Assembly (NCBI RefSeq): GCF_051622035.1
Contig: NC_135360.1
Location: 16,310,501 to 16,374,500 of the forward strand
DNA length: 64,000 nucleotides
Direction: 5' to 3'
Source of the DNA: Arctopsyche grandis
Lineage: Eukaryota; Arthropoda; Insecta; Trichoptera; Hydropsychidae
Each line of letters starts with the position of its first letter. Position 1 is the first letter of the stretch. The notes under the pieces were generated by a model that saw only the letters and a program-made list of their open reading frames with translations, did no database searches and was not told the origin of the DNA. Positions 37,090-49,000 of this stretch are shown in pieces. The position numbers were made by a program, and so were the translations under genes.

Positions 37090-37677
37090 GGGTCTACCTC
37101 ACGGGCCCAAATGTGAAACGCCCGAAAACACAAATATCGGAGGGCAAAGATCTTAAGTCGAAAGATTAAAAAAAGGGTGAATGGTAAACGGTACATACTC
37201 ACTTAATTTGCGCGAGCAGGATACAACAGGAACAGGCTTTTCCTCCCGTATTCTGCGCGGTAATTGGACTATTCGTCACATTGGCGTGGTCACAAAGACA
37301 ATTTTTGCCATGAAAATCGCGAATACACAATATTTGGCACTCTAGTTCTCGTTACTATGATAGTTATCGTTAGTATGATGGACTTTTCGGCTGCCAGATG
37401 TTCCGTTATAGAGATTTTAGTGACTTTGTGACGAGTAATTTGTGACCAGTAATCACCGAACCATTCTGAGCGCGCACATTAAACAAGGCTGTATGACAAA
37501 AAGAGAGATAATTTCACCGCATGCCACTCATATATATTATATGTATATACTACATAGTACCGTTTACCATGCACCCTTTTTTTTGATCTTTCGACTTAAG
37601 ATCTTTCGATTTTCGATCTTTGCCTCCCGATATTTGCGTTTTCGGGCGTTTCACATTCGGGCCCGTGAGGGAGACCG
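37090..37677. mobile_element. Foldback DNA element, copy B, with nested insertion
   Basis: Same family as copies A and C: ends GGGTCTACCTCACGGG and the complement of CGGTCTCCCTCACGGG, arms with 'aaacgcccgaaaacacaaat' and 'gatcttaagtcgaaagat'. It is flanked by a perfect 9-bp repeat ATAATATAC (37081-37089, 37678-37686). Relative to copy A the middle is inverted, and a 203-bp segment (37260-37462) interrupts the gcgcgcg centre. That segment is bounded by ATTCTGCGCG and ATTCTGAGCG, which look like its own target duplication. Confidence 0.85.
37260..37462. mobile_element. Short element nested in foldback copy B
   Basis: Absent from the corresponding place in copies A and C. It has imperfect inverted ends: a left block containing gactattcgtcac and gtggtcacaaag, and a right block containing ctttgtgacgag and gtgaccagtaatcac. 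Candidate flanking duplications are ATTCTGCGCG (37250-37259) and ATTCTGAGCG (37463-37472), 9/10 identical. No coding capacity. Confidence 0.65.
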
Positions 37678-37729
37678 ATAATATACATAAGTCTTTTATT
37701 TTACTTATAAGTATTTTAGATTCGGTGAT

Positions 37730-38107
37730 TACATCCCAAATGTGAATCGCTACCAGGATAATCGCCGCTACGAAAGTCGCTCGCACGAAAATTCGTCGCA
37801 CAGAAAATGATTTTTTTTTACGAGATTTGAGCAGTTTTGACGTAATTTGGGGGGGGTTTGCTACAAATGATTACAAACCACCCGGCTACATGCTCATTTC
37901 GATTGAATTTCAGCATGTACGAAAGAGAAGATATTCATGGGGTTGCGCAGATGACATTTCGATGTACATTGTTGATTGGCAATTCTTAAAATTGAGTTGG
38001 ATCTTTTTGGCATGTTCAAAATGGCAAAAGCCGAGACAAAAGTATGAAATGAGCATGCACCCGCTTGGTTTGCAATCGTTTGTAGCGCAGGGAATTTTTG
38101 GGATGTA
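37730..38107. mobile_element. Inverted-repeat MITE with TA target sites
   Basis: The ends TACATCCCAAA and TTTGGGATGTA are inverted. A larger internal inverted repeat of about 45 bp (around 37857-37902 and 38047-38092) shares gctacaaa-gatt-caaacca and gcatgctcatttc-like words. It sits about 50 bp from foldback copy B. The 93-codon frame across it has no domain. Confidence 0.7.
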
Positions 38108-38156
38108 AACCGTTTACCGTATTTTAGTCTATTTTTGTCAGTGTTAGAATATGGAA

Positions 38157-38336
38157 GGTCCGTATTTATATTAAACGGCCAGTATCCATCATTCGGTATA
38201 CAAGTGGTCAGTGTAAATAATAAAAGGTAGTATTTATATTAAATAGTCAGCATTTAAACATAATTGGTCAGTATTTAAGTTAAATGGTAAGTTTCATTTT
38301 GACGAATGGCCAGTATTACTTTTTGGTTGTTATCAA
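38157..38336. repeat. Degenerate tandem repeat, about 20-bp unit
   Basis: The phrase GGTCAGTATTTAtATTAAAT recurs about eight times with drift (gtccgtatttatattaaacg, gccagtatccatc, gtcagtgtaaataataaaag, gtagtatttatattaaatag, tcagcatttaaacataattg, gtcagtatttaagttaaatg, gtaagtttcattttgacgaa, gccagtattac). An old minisatellite or the inside of a transposon. Confidence 0.7.
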
Positions 38337-38339
38337 CAC

Positions 38340-40833
38340 AAGGTTGGTACGATCTTAATAGTCCCATTGATATTGATATTTTTTCTGGCGAATTTTTGTT
38401 TAATTATAATAAAAAAGGGAATGCGCCTTCACCCAATGAATAAAATTTGCCGAGTACAAATATTTGAGTTTAGAAAGTAGAGTTTTAAATTTTAAAGCGC
38501 TTTTGGCTCATTGAATCCCCTAAAACCGACACTTACATATCAGGTATTACAAAATTTAAAAAATAAAAAGAGTAAGCTTAAGGCTGTGATACGCCATTAT
38601 AATAATTGAAAGTCGAGTTATTATTAATAATAGGCTTTATAAAATATAAAGATTTAAAAAAAATCATCAATGCTAACTACCGCTACTGTCCTTACTTTTA
38701 CTAACAGTATTTGATTTATCTTTTAATAATATATATTTTTTTACATTTTATATTATATTAGTATATGTATGTACATTATTTATCATCGAATTACAAATTC
38801 AAAGAATATTGCGGTAATTATGATAATATTAAATAAACGACATCTGTCGAAGATATTGCTAAGCAATATGTATTGAATCGGTAAATCTGATATTTACTTT
38901 ACGATACACGTGAAATTATGCTATTATGTACATTCGTTCAATATGCAAACATGTTACAATTTTTATTAATTAAATTTTGCGTATGTACCCGCTATCTAAG
39001 AGTATGTTGTTTATAAGTATATTGATAACGATAACTGCGCAAAATATATTTGGAAAAATATCAACATTTTCGTATAAATTAAATAGTGGATCATTATAAT
39101 GATAAAATAAGTATAAAATTCGCGACAAAAGCATTCAATGCACAAACAGGTGAATACCGAAGGTTAGGGTGTGGGACACGTGTTTCACCCTAGTTTACAG
39201 GTCATAAATTCACTGGAATAGCTGAAGTGAATTACCCTGCATCGTATTACAAAAGCTTTTTCTTTTACAAAAAAACAGAAATTGATCGATCAACTTGTAA
39301 TAACAACGCTTTTCTCAGTACTGTCACTGATTAAAACGCTTTGTTTATATGTATACATATGTACACGAATATTTTTTCATGATACAAATAAACGAACATC
39401 TTTATCTGTGAACAGAAAACGCTTAAAAATGGGTTTATTTTTATTATAATCGGTCGAAAAAGTTATCTCAATGTTATGTTAAAAATTAGAAAAAAATAGT
39501 AATAGACGAAGTGTTATTCAAGCTCGTCATTATTATTAAATTAACGTTCACGAGTACATATACCAATAGGTACTCTACATTCATAAAATGACATAAAATT
39601 GTGTGTTAGCAAAAGTAAGTCGTTAATATTATATGCACATACCTACATACCTATGTACATATATATTTAATATATGTAAAAGACTCAATAGCATTTGTAA
39701 CTACATATGTATGTACATTCATACAATAAACGGTGAATACCATTGTACATAATATATTAGATTTAGTTTCTACATGAACATCCTTCAAGTTTAATTCGTT
39801 ATTCAATGGCGTTGTTAATAAAACTGTGATAATTTCCGCGTGTAGTAACATTTAATTTAAAATTTCAGCTATCAAATAGGAGTCAAATGTCATCGAACGC
39901 TATTGTCATCGTGAAATGGCCCCATCAATTAATTATTACTATTATTTTGTTCAGTGTTGATATTGCGAAGAATGCGCGAAAATTGATTCAATGTCCAAAT
40001 ACATATTTTACTATATTGCCACTGATTGGTCGATCGATTACAATTCGCCCTCGTTCTAAAAATCTTAGCAGCTGAAAAGTTTTAAACGCTTACAATAAAC
40101 AATCCATTGTCCTTATTTACAATCACTTGAACCGGGACGATATGGTTTACATACATATGTACATATGTACTTCGGTCTTTTGATAACTTTTTTTCTCAAA
40201 ACACTTAATTTGCATATATCCGCATTCAATTCATTGAACTGCCAACTAAATATTCTACATATTCTACATAAATAAATAAACAAAGTGAAAATGGCCATGG
40301 CATATTTTCATCAGTTCTTTGGACTGATTAGAAATTAGTTTCTTTATGAACGTGGACGTGTTCTGAAATATGCTTAATATAATACAATAATTTTCAAAAA
40401 ATTTGTAGTATATAATCAAAAAATTGTTTTATTTTATACGTGGTTACTCAAACACGTGCTACAATTATCATACACATATCAATTAATCTATTACAGCTTT
40501 TAAATATTTCGAATATGCCTATAAATAGGTACACAAGTTTTGACATGTTTGTATAAACACAGAGAGATTATCTTCATTCAAGCCTTACATGCTATTTTTT
40601 ATATATTTGTATAAAATATTAATCGAAGAATTGCGCAAACAAACGATTTTCAAGTACTTATGTAATATGAAACTCCGCATCAGTTATTGTAGGTTTTGAA
40701 GAAAATTTGCAAAAATGACATACTTTCCAATTATTAAAATTAAAATATATAGTCTGATTTTTTTGGTACAAAATGTCGGATAAGTATTCGTCACATCCTT
40801 CGTTTAAAATTAGGGTAGAAAATAAATTGATTA
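38340..40833. other. Intergenic, no gene seen
   Basis: AT-rich. At 38480-38532, 'aaattttaaagcgcttttgg' and cccctaaaaccgacact resemble the right end of the small hAT element at 46173-46376, so a decayed partial copy lies here. Nothing else is supported. Confidence 0.5.
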
Positions 40834-41050
40834 CACAGAGCAACAAAAAAATCACATTTTTTCTCGTTTATGAGATATGAGTCTTTAAAAAAAAACGCAA
40901 TTTTTAGTATTTCTGTGCCAAAAGTGAGTATTGGAATCAATATTCAGGTATTTTTTCTATTAATTGTGATTTTTTATTGCTTTTAAATATGCATAACTAA
41001 TTATCTAGTGAATTTTAAAAGTTCTTTAAAATTATCTAGATAATTGTTCA
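40834..41050 (+). mobile_element. ACTGAG-terminus element, short truncated copy
   Basis: Starts ACAGAGCAACAAAAAAATCA and then jumps to the tctcgtttatgagatatgag block of the complete copy at 61949-62444, with internal deletions and no right terminus. Confidence 0.65.
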
Positions 41051-41088
41051 CTGTTCACTATTTTTTTAATCTTAATATTTTTAACAAC

Positions 41089-41558
41089 TTAAGAGGGCTG
41101 GACACCAGCGCCTTGTCCATACAAACGTATTACACTTCTCCCTTCCTCAATTATAGCATCTATCGTTTTATTTTTTTGATTAGTTATTTTTTATAGGAGC
41201 TAGGAGCCGCCAAACATCTAAAAGATCGCCTCTTTTTTACACTCACGAAAAGAGTCCATCGTGCTTATTTAACGGTCGATTTAAAAAAAAATACGCACAT
41301 AGTTGCACAGAAAATATCTTTCTCATACCGATGATGATTTTTTTTTTTAAATTGGTCCAGTTTTGGAGGAGAAAATAGGAGAATACGAAACCTCGATTTT
41401 GTCGATTTAAAATACGTATTATCTGATCGAAGCGAAACTGTCGCATTCACTCAATATATATATTGATATATATTGTCGCATTCGCTCAATATCTGTATGT
41501 ATATATCGAAGAAAGAAACGGCAACAAAATTAAGGTTTCGGCTGTACAGCCCTCTTAA
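41089..41558. mobile_element. piggyBac-like MITE with TTAA target sites
   Basis: The ends are TTAAGAGGGCTG on the left and the complement of TTAAGAGGGCTGTACAGCC on the right, so both termini sit on TTAA, the piggyBac target. The interior is 460 bp with no transposase frame. Confidence 0.65.
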
Positions 41559-41924
41559 GTGCCATCATCAAAAAATGGGCCATCAACGCAAAGTGAACAT
41601 TCTTCCATAATCGCATGGTAATAAATAGTCCGTAATCTATTTTGATTTTGATTCCAACCTTTATTTGTTATTCATACGACATTTGATAATATTTGTATCA
41701 ACGTTTGCGAATTTCGATTAAGTATAGTATGTTTATTTTTATCTTATTTTTCGTCCCCTGTTTACTGACGATAGATGTGCTATTTTTGTAGTCAAATCCA
41801 ATGCGTATACCGTTTTAATATGTATGCATATGCTTGTATGTATGTACATATGTAGTAGTATGCGGATAGCAGAATGCATAATTTTCCACACGCTTACAAT
41901 CGCGCTCGCAAGTATTCGGAAAAT

Positions 41925-42170
41925 GTATGACAGTGGATGTGCGGCTGGTTGGTAATGGGTCCCCCACCAAGAGAGCGCCGCGCCCCCGGCGGGCCCCCTA
42001 CTATATTAGCGGGACTTGGCTTCGCCCCCCGACCAGACGCCACTCGTCTCCGACACCTGAAGCCCGCGGCCGCGCCTCCGCCCCCACCCTATCAACTGCA
42101 CATCGATTCGCTCCTGATATCGAGGGACACGGTGCGGCCAGCAAACATAAAATTTGCCACCATTTTGATT
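41925..42170. other. GC-rich island of unclear nature
   Basis: About 200 bp with long C and G runs (cgccgcgcccccggcgggcc, gcccgcggccgcgcctccgc) inside very AT-rich DNA, 0.9-1.2 kb upstream of the hexokinase ATG. Open frames on both strands span it, but they are Arg/Pro-rich by composition and show no domain. It may be part of the hexokinase promoter or 5' UTR, or a decayed repeat. Confidence 0.35.
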
Positions 42171-42699
42171 CACATACATACAAGTACGCAAAACAAAACA
42201 ACAATATCGCCGACCATGAGTGCACGCCCTTTTTCATAGACCTACGATTTGAATTGGGAATACTTTACATTTTACTAACCTCTTCTTATTATCAATAAAT
42301 TCACTGTTATCAATAAATCAATAAATAAACATTACAACGAATTAGTGTAATAATTTATGTATGATATATAATAACTATTCAAAAGTTTTATAACGACCTA
42401 TTTAATTTTCACAGTTTTTTTTATGTAAATTCATTTTATTTTTAAAAATATAAACATACAATGTTTATATTTTAATACACTGCAAAAGAATGATTATTTA
42501 AATTTAAACTACTTTTCAAACATTCGAAAATTCACAATCTTTATTAGAAAGCCGGTTTCATTTCAACATTTCAAAGTTGTGTTCTCTAGAATGATTTCTC
42601 AATCTATCATAATTATTTGACCCATAAAATATCTCATATGTACATACAATTTAAGATATTCTCTTTAACTTCATTAAAATTACTATTGTATTGTGTCTG

Positions 42700-42923
42700 T
42701 AAAGGTCTGTTCATACCTATCCAGCACGACCCGTATCCTGCAGGTGTCCTGCAAGTGCGGATAGTACTCTTTGGTACATTATATGGACGTATTCATACTT
42801 CATTCGCGCATGCGCATTTACGCATTCTTGCGCGTCCATATAGAATGCACTAAAGAATACTGTCCGTACTTGCAGGATACTTGCAGGATTCGGGTCGTGC
42901 TGGATAGATATGAACAGACCTTA
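42700..42923. mobile_element. Foldback MITE with about 90-bp arms
   Basis: Nearly the whole 224 bp is an inverted repeat. The left arm begins TAAAGGTCTGTTCATACCTA and the right arm, complemented, TAAGGTCTGTTCATATCTAT. Both continue through ccagcacgacccg-atcctgca and the tggacg centre. It ends on TA. It lies 170 bp upstream of the hexokinase start, so it may sit in the promoter or in a 5' UTR intron. Confidence 0.85.
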
Positions 42924-43094
42924 AAAAGTTTGAATGCCACCATAATAATAATAATTTAAAAAACTCATGTCATGTCAAATAATGTATCATAAATTAATAG
43001 ATTGCTTTTTCAATTGACAGATATTACTTGCTGACCTTCGGCCGTATCGCCAAAAAACATCAAGACATAAAAAGAACAGAAATAACATTTAAAA

Positions 43095-46000
43095 ATGTTT
43101 GCTGCAAAACCAGTAGTACCAGATCCGGTGAGTACAATTTTGAATCAGTCTATCATAAATTCGAACTAATGAACCAAGCAAAATTTATCACTGATAAGTA
43201 CACATGATCATTATGTAGAACCTACGTTTATTGGTTTTTAATATGACGTAGAAAATGTAGGCGTGCAATTAAAATATGTACATCGCTCATATTTCTTGAC
43301 ACTTGTTTACTGTAATTAGTACATATGCATACATATGTACGTCTTTAGGTTGCAATTGTGGCGTCATTGAATACACTGAGGGTTAATTAGAGATCACAAT
43401 ATTTTATGGTAATTTATCATCTTTAATTAACTGCTTTTCATACGAAATCACAGATGTAAATACGCAGTACCTAATACTTTATAGAAAATTGTAATGACAG
43501 TTAAAGACTCGGTCCACCAACCTGTTCTATGTAAGCCGCGCAAATTTAATATGTGCAAACGTTTTTATTAAAGTTATGTAAGCGTTGTTCAAACTTATTG
43601 ATATTCAAGATTAAATAATAATGAACTCTGCTTAGCACAATGCTATTTGCATAGCTGCGACAAGTAGGTGTATTTTATTTTACATTTCCAAAATGAATTC
43701 AGCCATGTTTGTATTTTTTATTGTACCTGAAATAATTTCGATTTATAAAATTTGGTTAGTGAAAATTAAATATAGGTGTTACAAAGATAAATATTATTTT
43801 ACAAGCTTGTAGTTAGCGTTTAACCTGGTCAATAAAACTTGACGAAGTAAACTTGAAATATTTGTATGAAATTAGTTATTGAAATAATTTTTGGATCTAT
43901 TGGATCTATTAGTTTTGCATTTACTTTTAATTTACCTAGAACTTCATTTGGCCATTTATAGTAAATAGTGTACTTCATTTAATATACTATTGAGATACAA
44001 ATGATTACCGTAGCTATTGGTGTGGTAGTTTTAATTTCACATATAATAAAATAAGCATGTCAAAAATACCGGTCTCCCTCACGGAACCGAAAGTGAAACG
44101 CCCGAAAACGCAAATATCGGAAGGCAAAGATCGAAAATCGAAAGATCTTAAGTCGAAAGATCAAAAAAAAATGGTGCATGATAAACGGTACATACTCACT
44201 TAATTTGCGCGAGCAGGATACAACAGGAACAAGAGGAGCATGCTTTTCCTCCCGTATTCTGCGCGCGCACATTAATACGGGAGGAAAAGCCTGTTCCTCT
44301 TGTTCCTGTTGTATCCTGCTCGCGCAAATTAAGTGAGTATGTACGACGGGGGGAGAGACCCTTATTTTATCTTTCGACTTAAGATCTTTCGATTTTCGAT
44401 CTTTGCCTTCCGATATTTGCGTTTTCGGGCGTTTCACTTTCGGTCCCGTGAGGTAGATCCCAAAATACACACTATACCATTTAAATTCAAATAATTTAAT
44501 CAAACCTAGAGAAATGCGTGTGACGTTTACTTTAAATAACTTATGTTTTTCTGAAACGTACCTTTCGTAAATTAAATTCAGTATAATGAAAATTTCTTGA
44601 TTACAAATACATATATCTCACAACAGTCCTAGGTGGCACTAATGATAGTCTAATAATTATTGTGATAACATCTTTAGTAACAATTAACATAACAATTTTA
44701 TATGTAAACACTACGCACACATTGACCATTAATAAATTCCGTTTCTTTTGGCAAGTATTCAAAATTCGTGATACCTAAAGGGCACCCTTGAATACGGTTT
44801 CCGCTGTTTAATTGTGAAACTTTTCTTATTTGTTAACGAGTGGACTATCTTTCGGTTGCAGTTCTCGATTCAGAGTACTGTTTATGGGTATTAGAACTGT
44901 TTTTTGACCTTGAATGAGGTTGCTTAGCAAAATAATACGCTTATCTTGCAGCAAACTGTGCAGTTGTGACGTGCATTTAATAATTCCGTCACGAAGGCTC
45001 GTCTCTCGTATGGCCAGTCACATGTTTCAAATTTCCCGCCAACTCTACACAAATTATTGCCTGGCAATGCAGCAAAACTTATGTTTATGCGATAAAATTT
45101 TCTGCACACTATCAAAAAACTCTACTCACTAAGAGGCTCGATGGAATTTAAGTACAATACACAACCACCCATCAAAATCTATGTTGATTTATCGCCAATT
45201 GGCTAAGTATTTTTAAAGTTCAAACAGTTGACGACTTAATTTTTTCTCCTAAATAGGAATTTATTATGCATTGTATCAAGTATAAACAAACCTGACATTT
45301 AAGTTAAATCAATTTGGTGATATTTTCCACTAAATTTCTTATCCATTGTAGACAAAATCGAGATATAACTAGTTCAGTTGAATTGTATTTTCTCATCTTT
45401 GAGTGGTAGCAAACGACCCCGTCAGAGAATGAAGCATTGTCTGGAGGATCAATTTCCCAATTATAAAAGCCATTAGCGATCACGTGTATGTACACAATGA
45501 CAGGATGAACGCAACACTTCAGCATCAATGAAGATATATTAATATAGCTAGTATTCTGGCATTGAGTTTGTCCAACCTGTTGCCCTCCTTAATGGATGCA
45601 AAATGTCCCATTAAGGAGTATATTTTTCTACTACTACATAAGTAATTACAACAATTAATACAGTTGTGTCGCTTTCGAGTTATTCGATACAAAATACTGG
45701 TATTTCCAGATTGGTTGGCTATGTATATATTTGGATACGACAGTGTTGAAATACCGTTTTTTTGTGGTCTAATCTGTGTTTCTCATATATTGTAAACATA
45801 TGTAGATTTCGGCTTTACTAGCGATGGTGGTTTTTATTTATCAATTTTTATTTGAAGAAGTATTGTGCTAACGTTTAAATTTGGCTCAACTTTCACTCTC
45901 GTTAGCCAGATATTAGATTTGAACTGGAGCCAGTATCGTGCGGCGCCTGCTAGCACATTGAAATTATTTTTATTTTTAAAGTGTGTTCCCTAGAATTTAA

Positions 46001-49000
46001 AATATTTTAACATAGTAGCACTATTGTTTATTTTAATCAATATACATATATACATACATACGTATGTGCACACATCTATGCAAATGGAATTTGCGTTATT
46101 GCATTCCACTCTGAGTTGGATTAAACCAACGAGAATTTTCTTTGATTTTATTATATTTAATCGTCTTTCATTCAGTGCCGGCCTTACATCCGATGGCGCC
46201 CTCGGGCATTTTTTTCTAAACACCCTTAGAAAGAATTTTCGCCTTTGGCGCTCTAATTTAAAATTTTGAATGGCTTTTGGCGCTCTAATTTTAAATTTTA
46301 AAGCGCCTTTGGCGTATCGTTCGGCGCCCTAACTTATTTGAGCCCGACCCAGCCCCCCCCCCTAAAACCGGCACTGCTTTCATTCCATACCAGTGGCGTA
46401 ACTACCGCGCCCGCAGACCCCGCAATGCGGGGGGGCGCCGAGGCTTGGGGGGCGCCGTAAAGCGGCGTGCCTTTTTTGCAGATTTTTTAATTTGTTCTGT
46501 AATTTCTTTGCAATAATTTTTTTAAAAGCCTCTGTTATTTTTTAACCTATTTGCATCTCGTTTTATTGTATTTACATATAGCTGAAATTCTCTCTTATTC
46601 GTGTATATATTTTTGTTAAAACAATAAAATAAAATTATATGAGGCGTAAAAACGTAAAAATTTATAAATTTATAAATTTTTAGCTGTAAAATAATTTGTA
46701 TCTAGAAATAATTTTAAAAAGTAAAATAAATGATGAATAATCAAAAGAAAAGTGACTAAAAAAGAAAATGGAAAGTTTCGAATTTATTCTCCTACTCGTG
46801 CATCTTGAAAAATTCTTCGGTTTCTCAACTTTGTTTCAAAGTTCCTTCAATCAAAAAACGCTGATGATATCAGTGCTCAGTCTATGATTAGAAATGCATA
46901 TTGCGAGATCAGTAATTTTAGAAATAAAATTGAAGTATTCGTAACAATTTCAACAATATTAGGGTTGAAGCCAAAATTGAATCTAAAAGCATTTCGATGA
47001 ACTTAGTCATGATATACGATTCCAGGATCCATTAAAAGAAATTTTGAACAATTTTTAATGCGGCACTAAACGTAACCTAAGTGCACGTTATTTAAACATT
47101 GTTTCAAAGTTCGCTTTCCTGCAAAACAATTATCAGATAACGATTTATATATATGTACATGATATACGTATATACGTATGTACATATGTATATCATGAAG
47201 CTATGTCTCTAGCCAACTAATATGTCAATGATTTTGACAAATCATTGCCTGATCAGATACTTGATTTCCGTTCGTGCTTCAAAGAAAATAAACCTTGTAA
47301 AAATAAAGAAGATCAACGTGTTCATAATATGGCAAAGCTCTTCATTTGTAATTTTTATAATTTAAATTCGTCATTTAAATCATCTTGTTCCTCACGCTTC
47401 CGGTAACTGTAGCCACTACGGAGCGCTCGTTCACAAGATGAAACTTATTAAAAATTACTTAAGGTCAACTATGTCACAACATCGTCTTAAAGTATTAGCA
47501 ATGATTAGTATTAAATTTTAACAAAATAGTCGTGTTTGCCAATGAGTCCAGAAAAAGTTTTTCTACGTAAAAGAGGTGTGAATTAGTAATTTGGACAGTT
47601 ATTTTGCTGTAAGGAAATAATATGAATATATGGGGGGGGGGGGCGCCTTAAAATATTTTGCGGGGGGGCGCCTGGAATTCACGCTACGCCACTGTTCCAT
47701 ACGCAACCTCCCCTGTTATGTTCCACAATTTGGTTAGTGCAGCATCCTCGTTGGCTCTGTTAGAATGCTTTACCCATCAATTCACTATATGAGCTATTAT
47801 ATTTTAATGTGGCACAAGTCCACTTTTCTTCATTTCGAGAAATATTTCACAAAACATTGTATGTAATGTTTTGCATTTAACAATATTTTAAAATACCTGT
47901 GGCCTTTAATACCTTTATACTGCTTTTCCGAGATTTTGAATATTTATCGAATTAAAAGAAGAGATAAAAATTTGTGAAAAGTCAAACAGAAACAGTGCTT
48001 TTTTTTTTTAATTGAAATTTGGCTTTCAAATATAACGGCTCATACATATGTCAATGTCCCAGTTCACTATGTAATTAAAAAAAAAGTCGTGATTCTACAT
48101 ATGTATGGATTTGCAATTGTAAATATGGGAAAAAATGTGGTTCAATTTAACAAACTCTTTCATGGTCATTTTTTTCATATGTGGTTATTAAGTTTGGGAG
48201 CCTTTGATTTTGGCGACGCTTCAATCCACTTGTCGTTTTCCTCGGCTGGAGCCAAAAGTAAACTTTTTCATCTGCGTCATCAGACACACCCACATTCCCT
48301 CATACATACATATGTATGTGTATCCCACATTTTCCCACAAAACATTTTTTTTTAAATACTTTTTATTGTTACTAAATTATGTATGTTCACAATACATCTT
48401 ATATCTATTTTAATAGCTACTGAACTACTGATCATTTTCTATTTTACAATTTTAATTTTAATTTGTTAGTAATCATAGTATTATATTAATCTAATGTTAA
48501 TGTACAGCATAATAGGAAAAACAGCTCAAAAACCTATTTTCAATTCTTGTAAATGCTCATAATACATCTAATACAAAATATTAATTAAAGACTCTCTAAA
48601 GTCGATGATCTAGATCAGATTGTGTTTAGGTAACTTACAAAACATTTAAACTTGAAATTCAAAGCTAAAATGGTTCGATTTTTCCCATGTAATCTTATCA
48701 AACTTCTAACGTGTCGTAACATGCGATACACTCGTATTTGTGTATATATATTGTAAACGCACTATTATGGCATCGAATGATAATGTAATAGTTAATTGAA
48801 CGATGTAATCAAACGTATAAATCTACAGACAAAATAATCAATTCTGCCAGCTCGAAAGCGCGCTAAAATTGATAGCGAAATATCCTATTGGGCTTCTTTA
48901 ATAAATAGAATAAGAGAGCCAATTCCCCTTCTTGGGCTTCTATCTATGTATACATAAATGTGTAATTATTTTCATTTTGCTATAGTCAAAAATAGGCGAA

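Noticed and set aside
41927..42298. 123-codon and 100-codon frames across the GC-rich island
   Set aside because: Open in several frames on both strands because of base composition; Arg/Pro-rich with no domain and no splice context.
44060..44503. 147-codon minus-strand frame
   Set aside because: It runs exactly through foldback copy C and reads the palindromic arms; related frames appear in copies A and B, so it reflects the repeat, not a gene.
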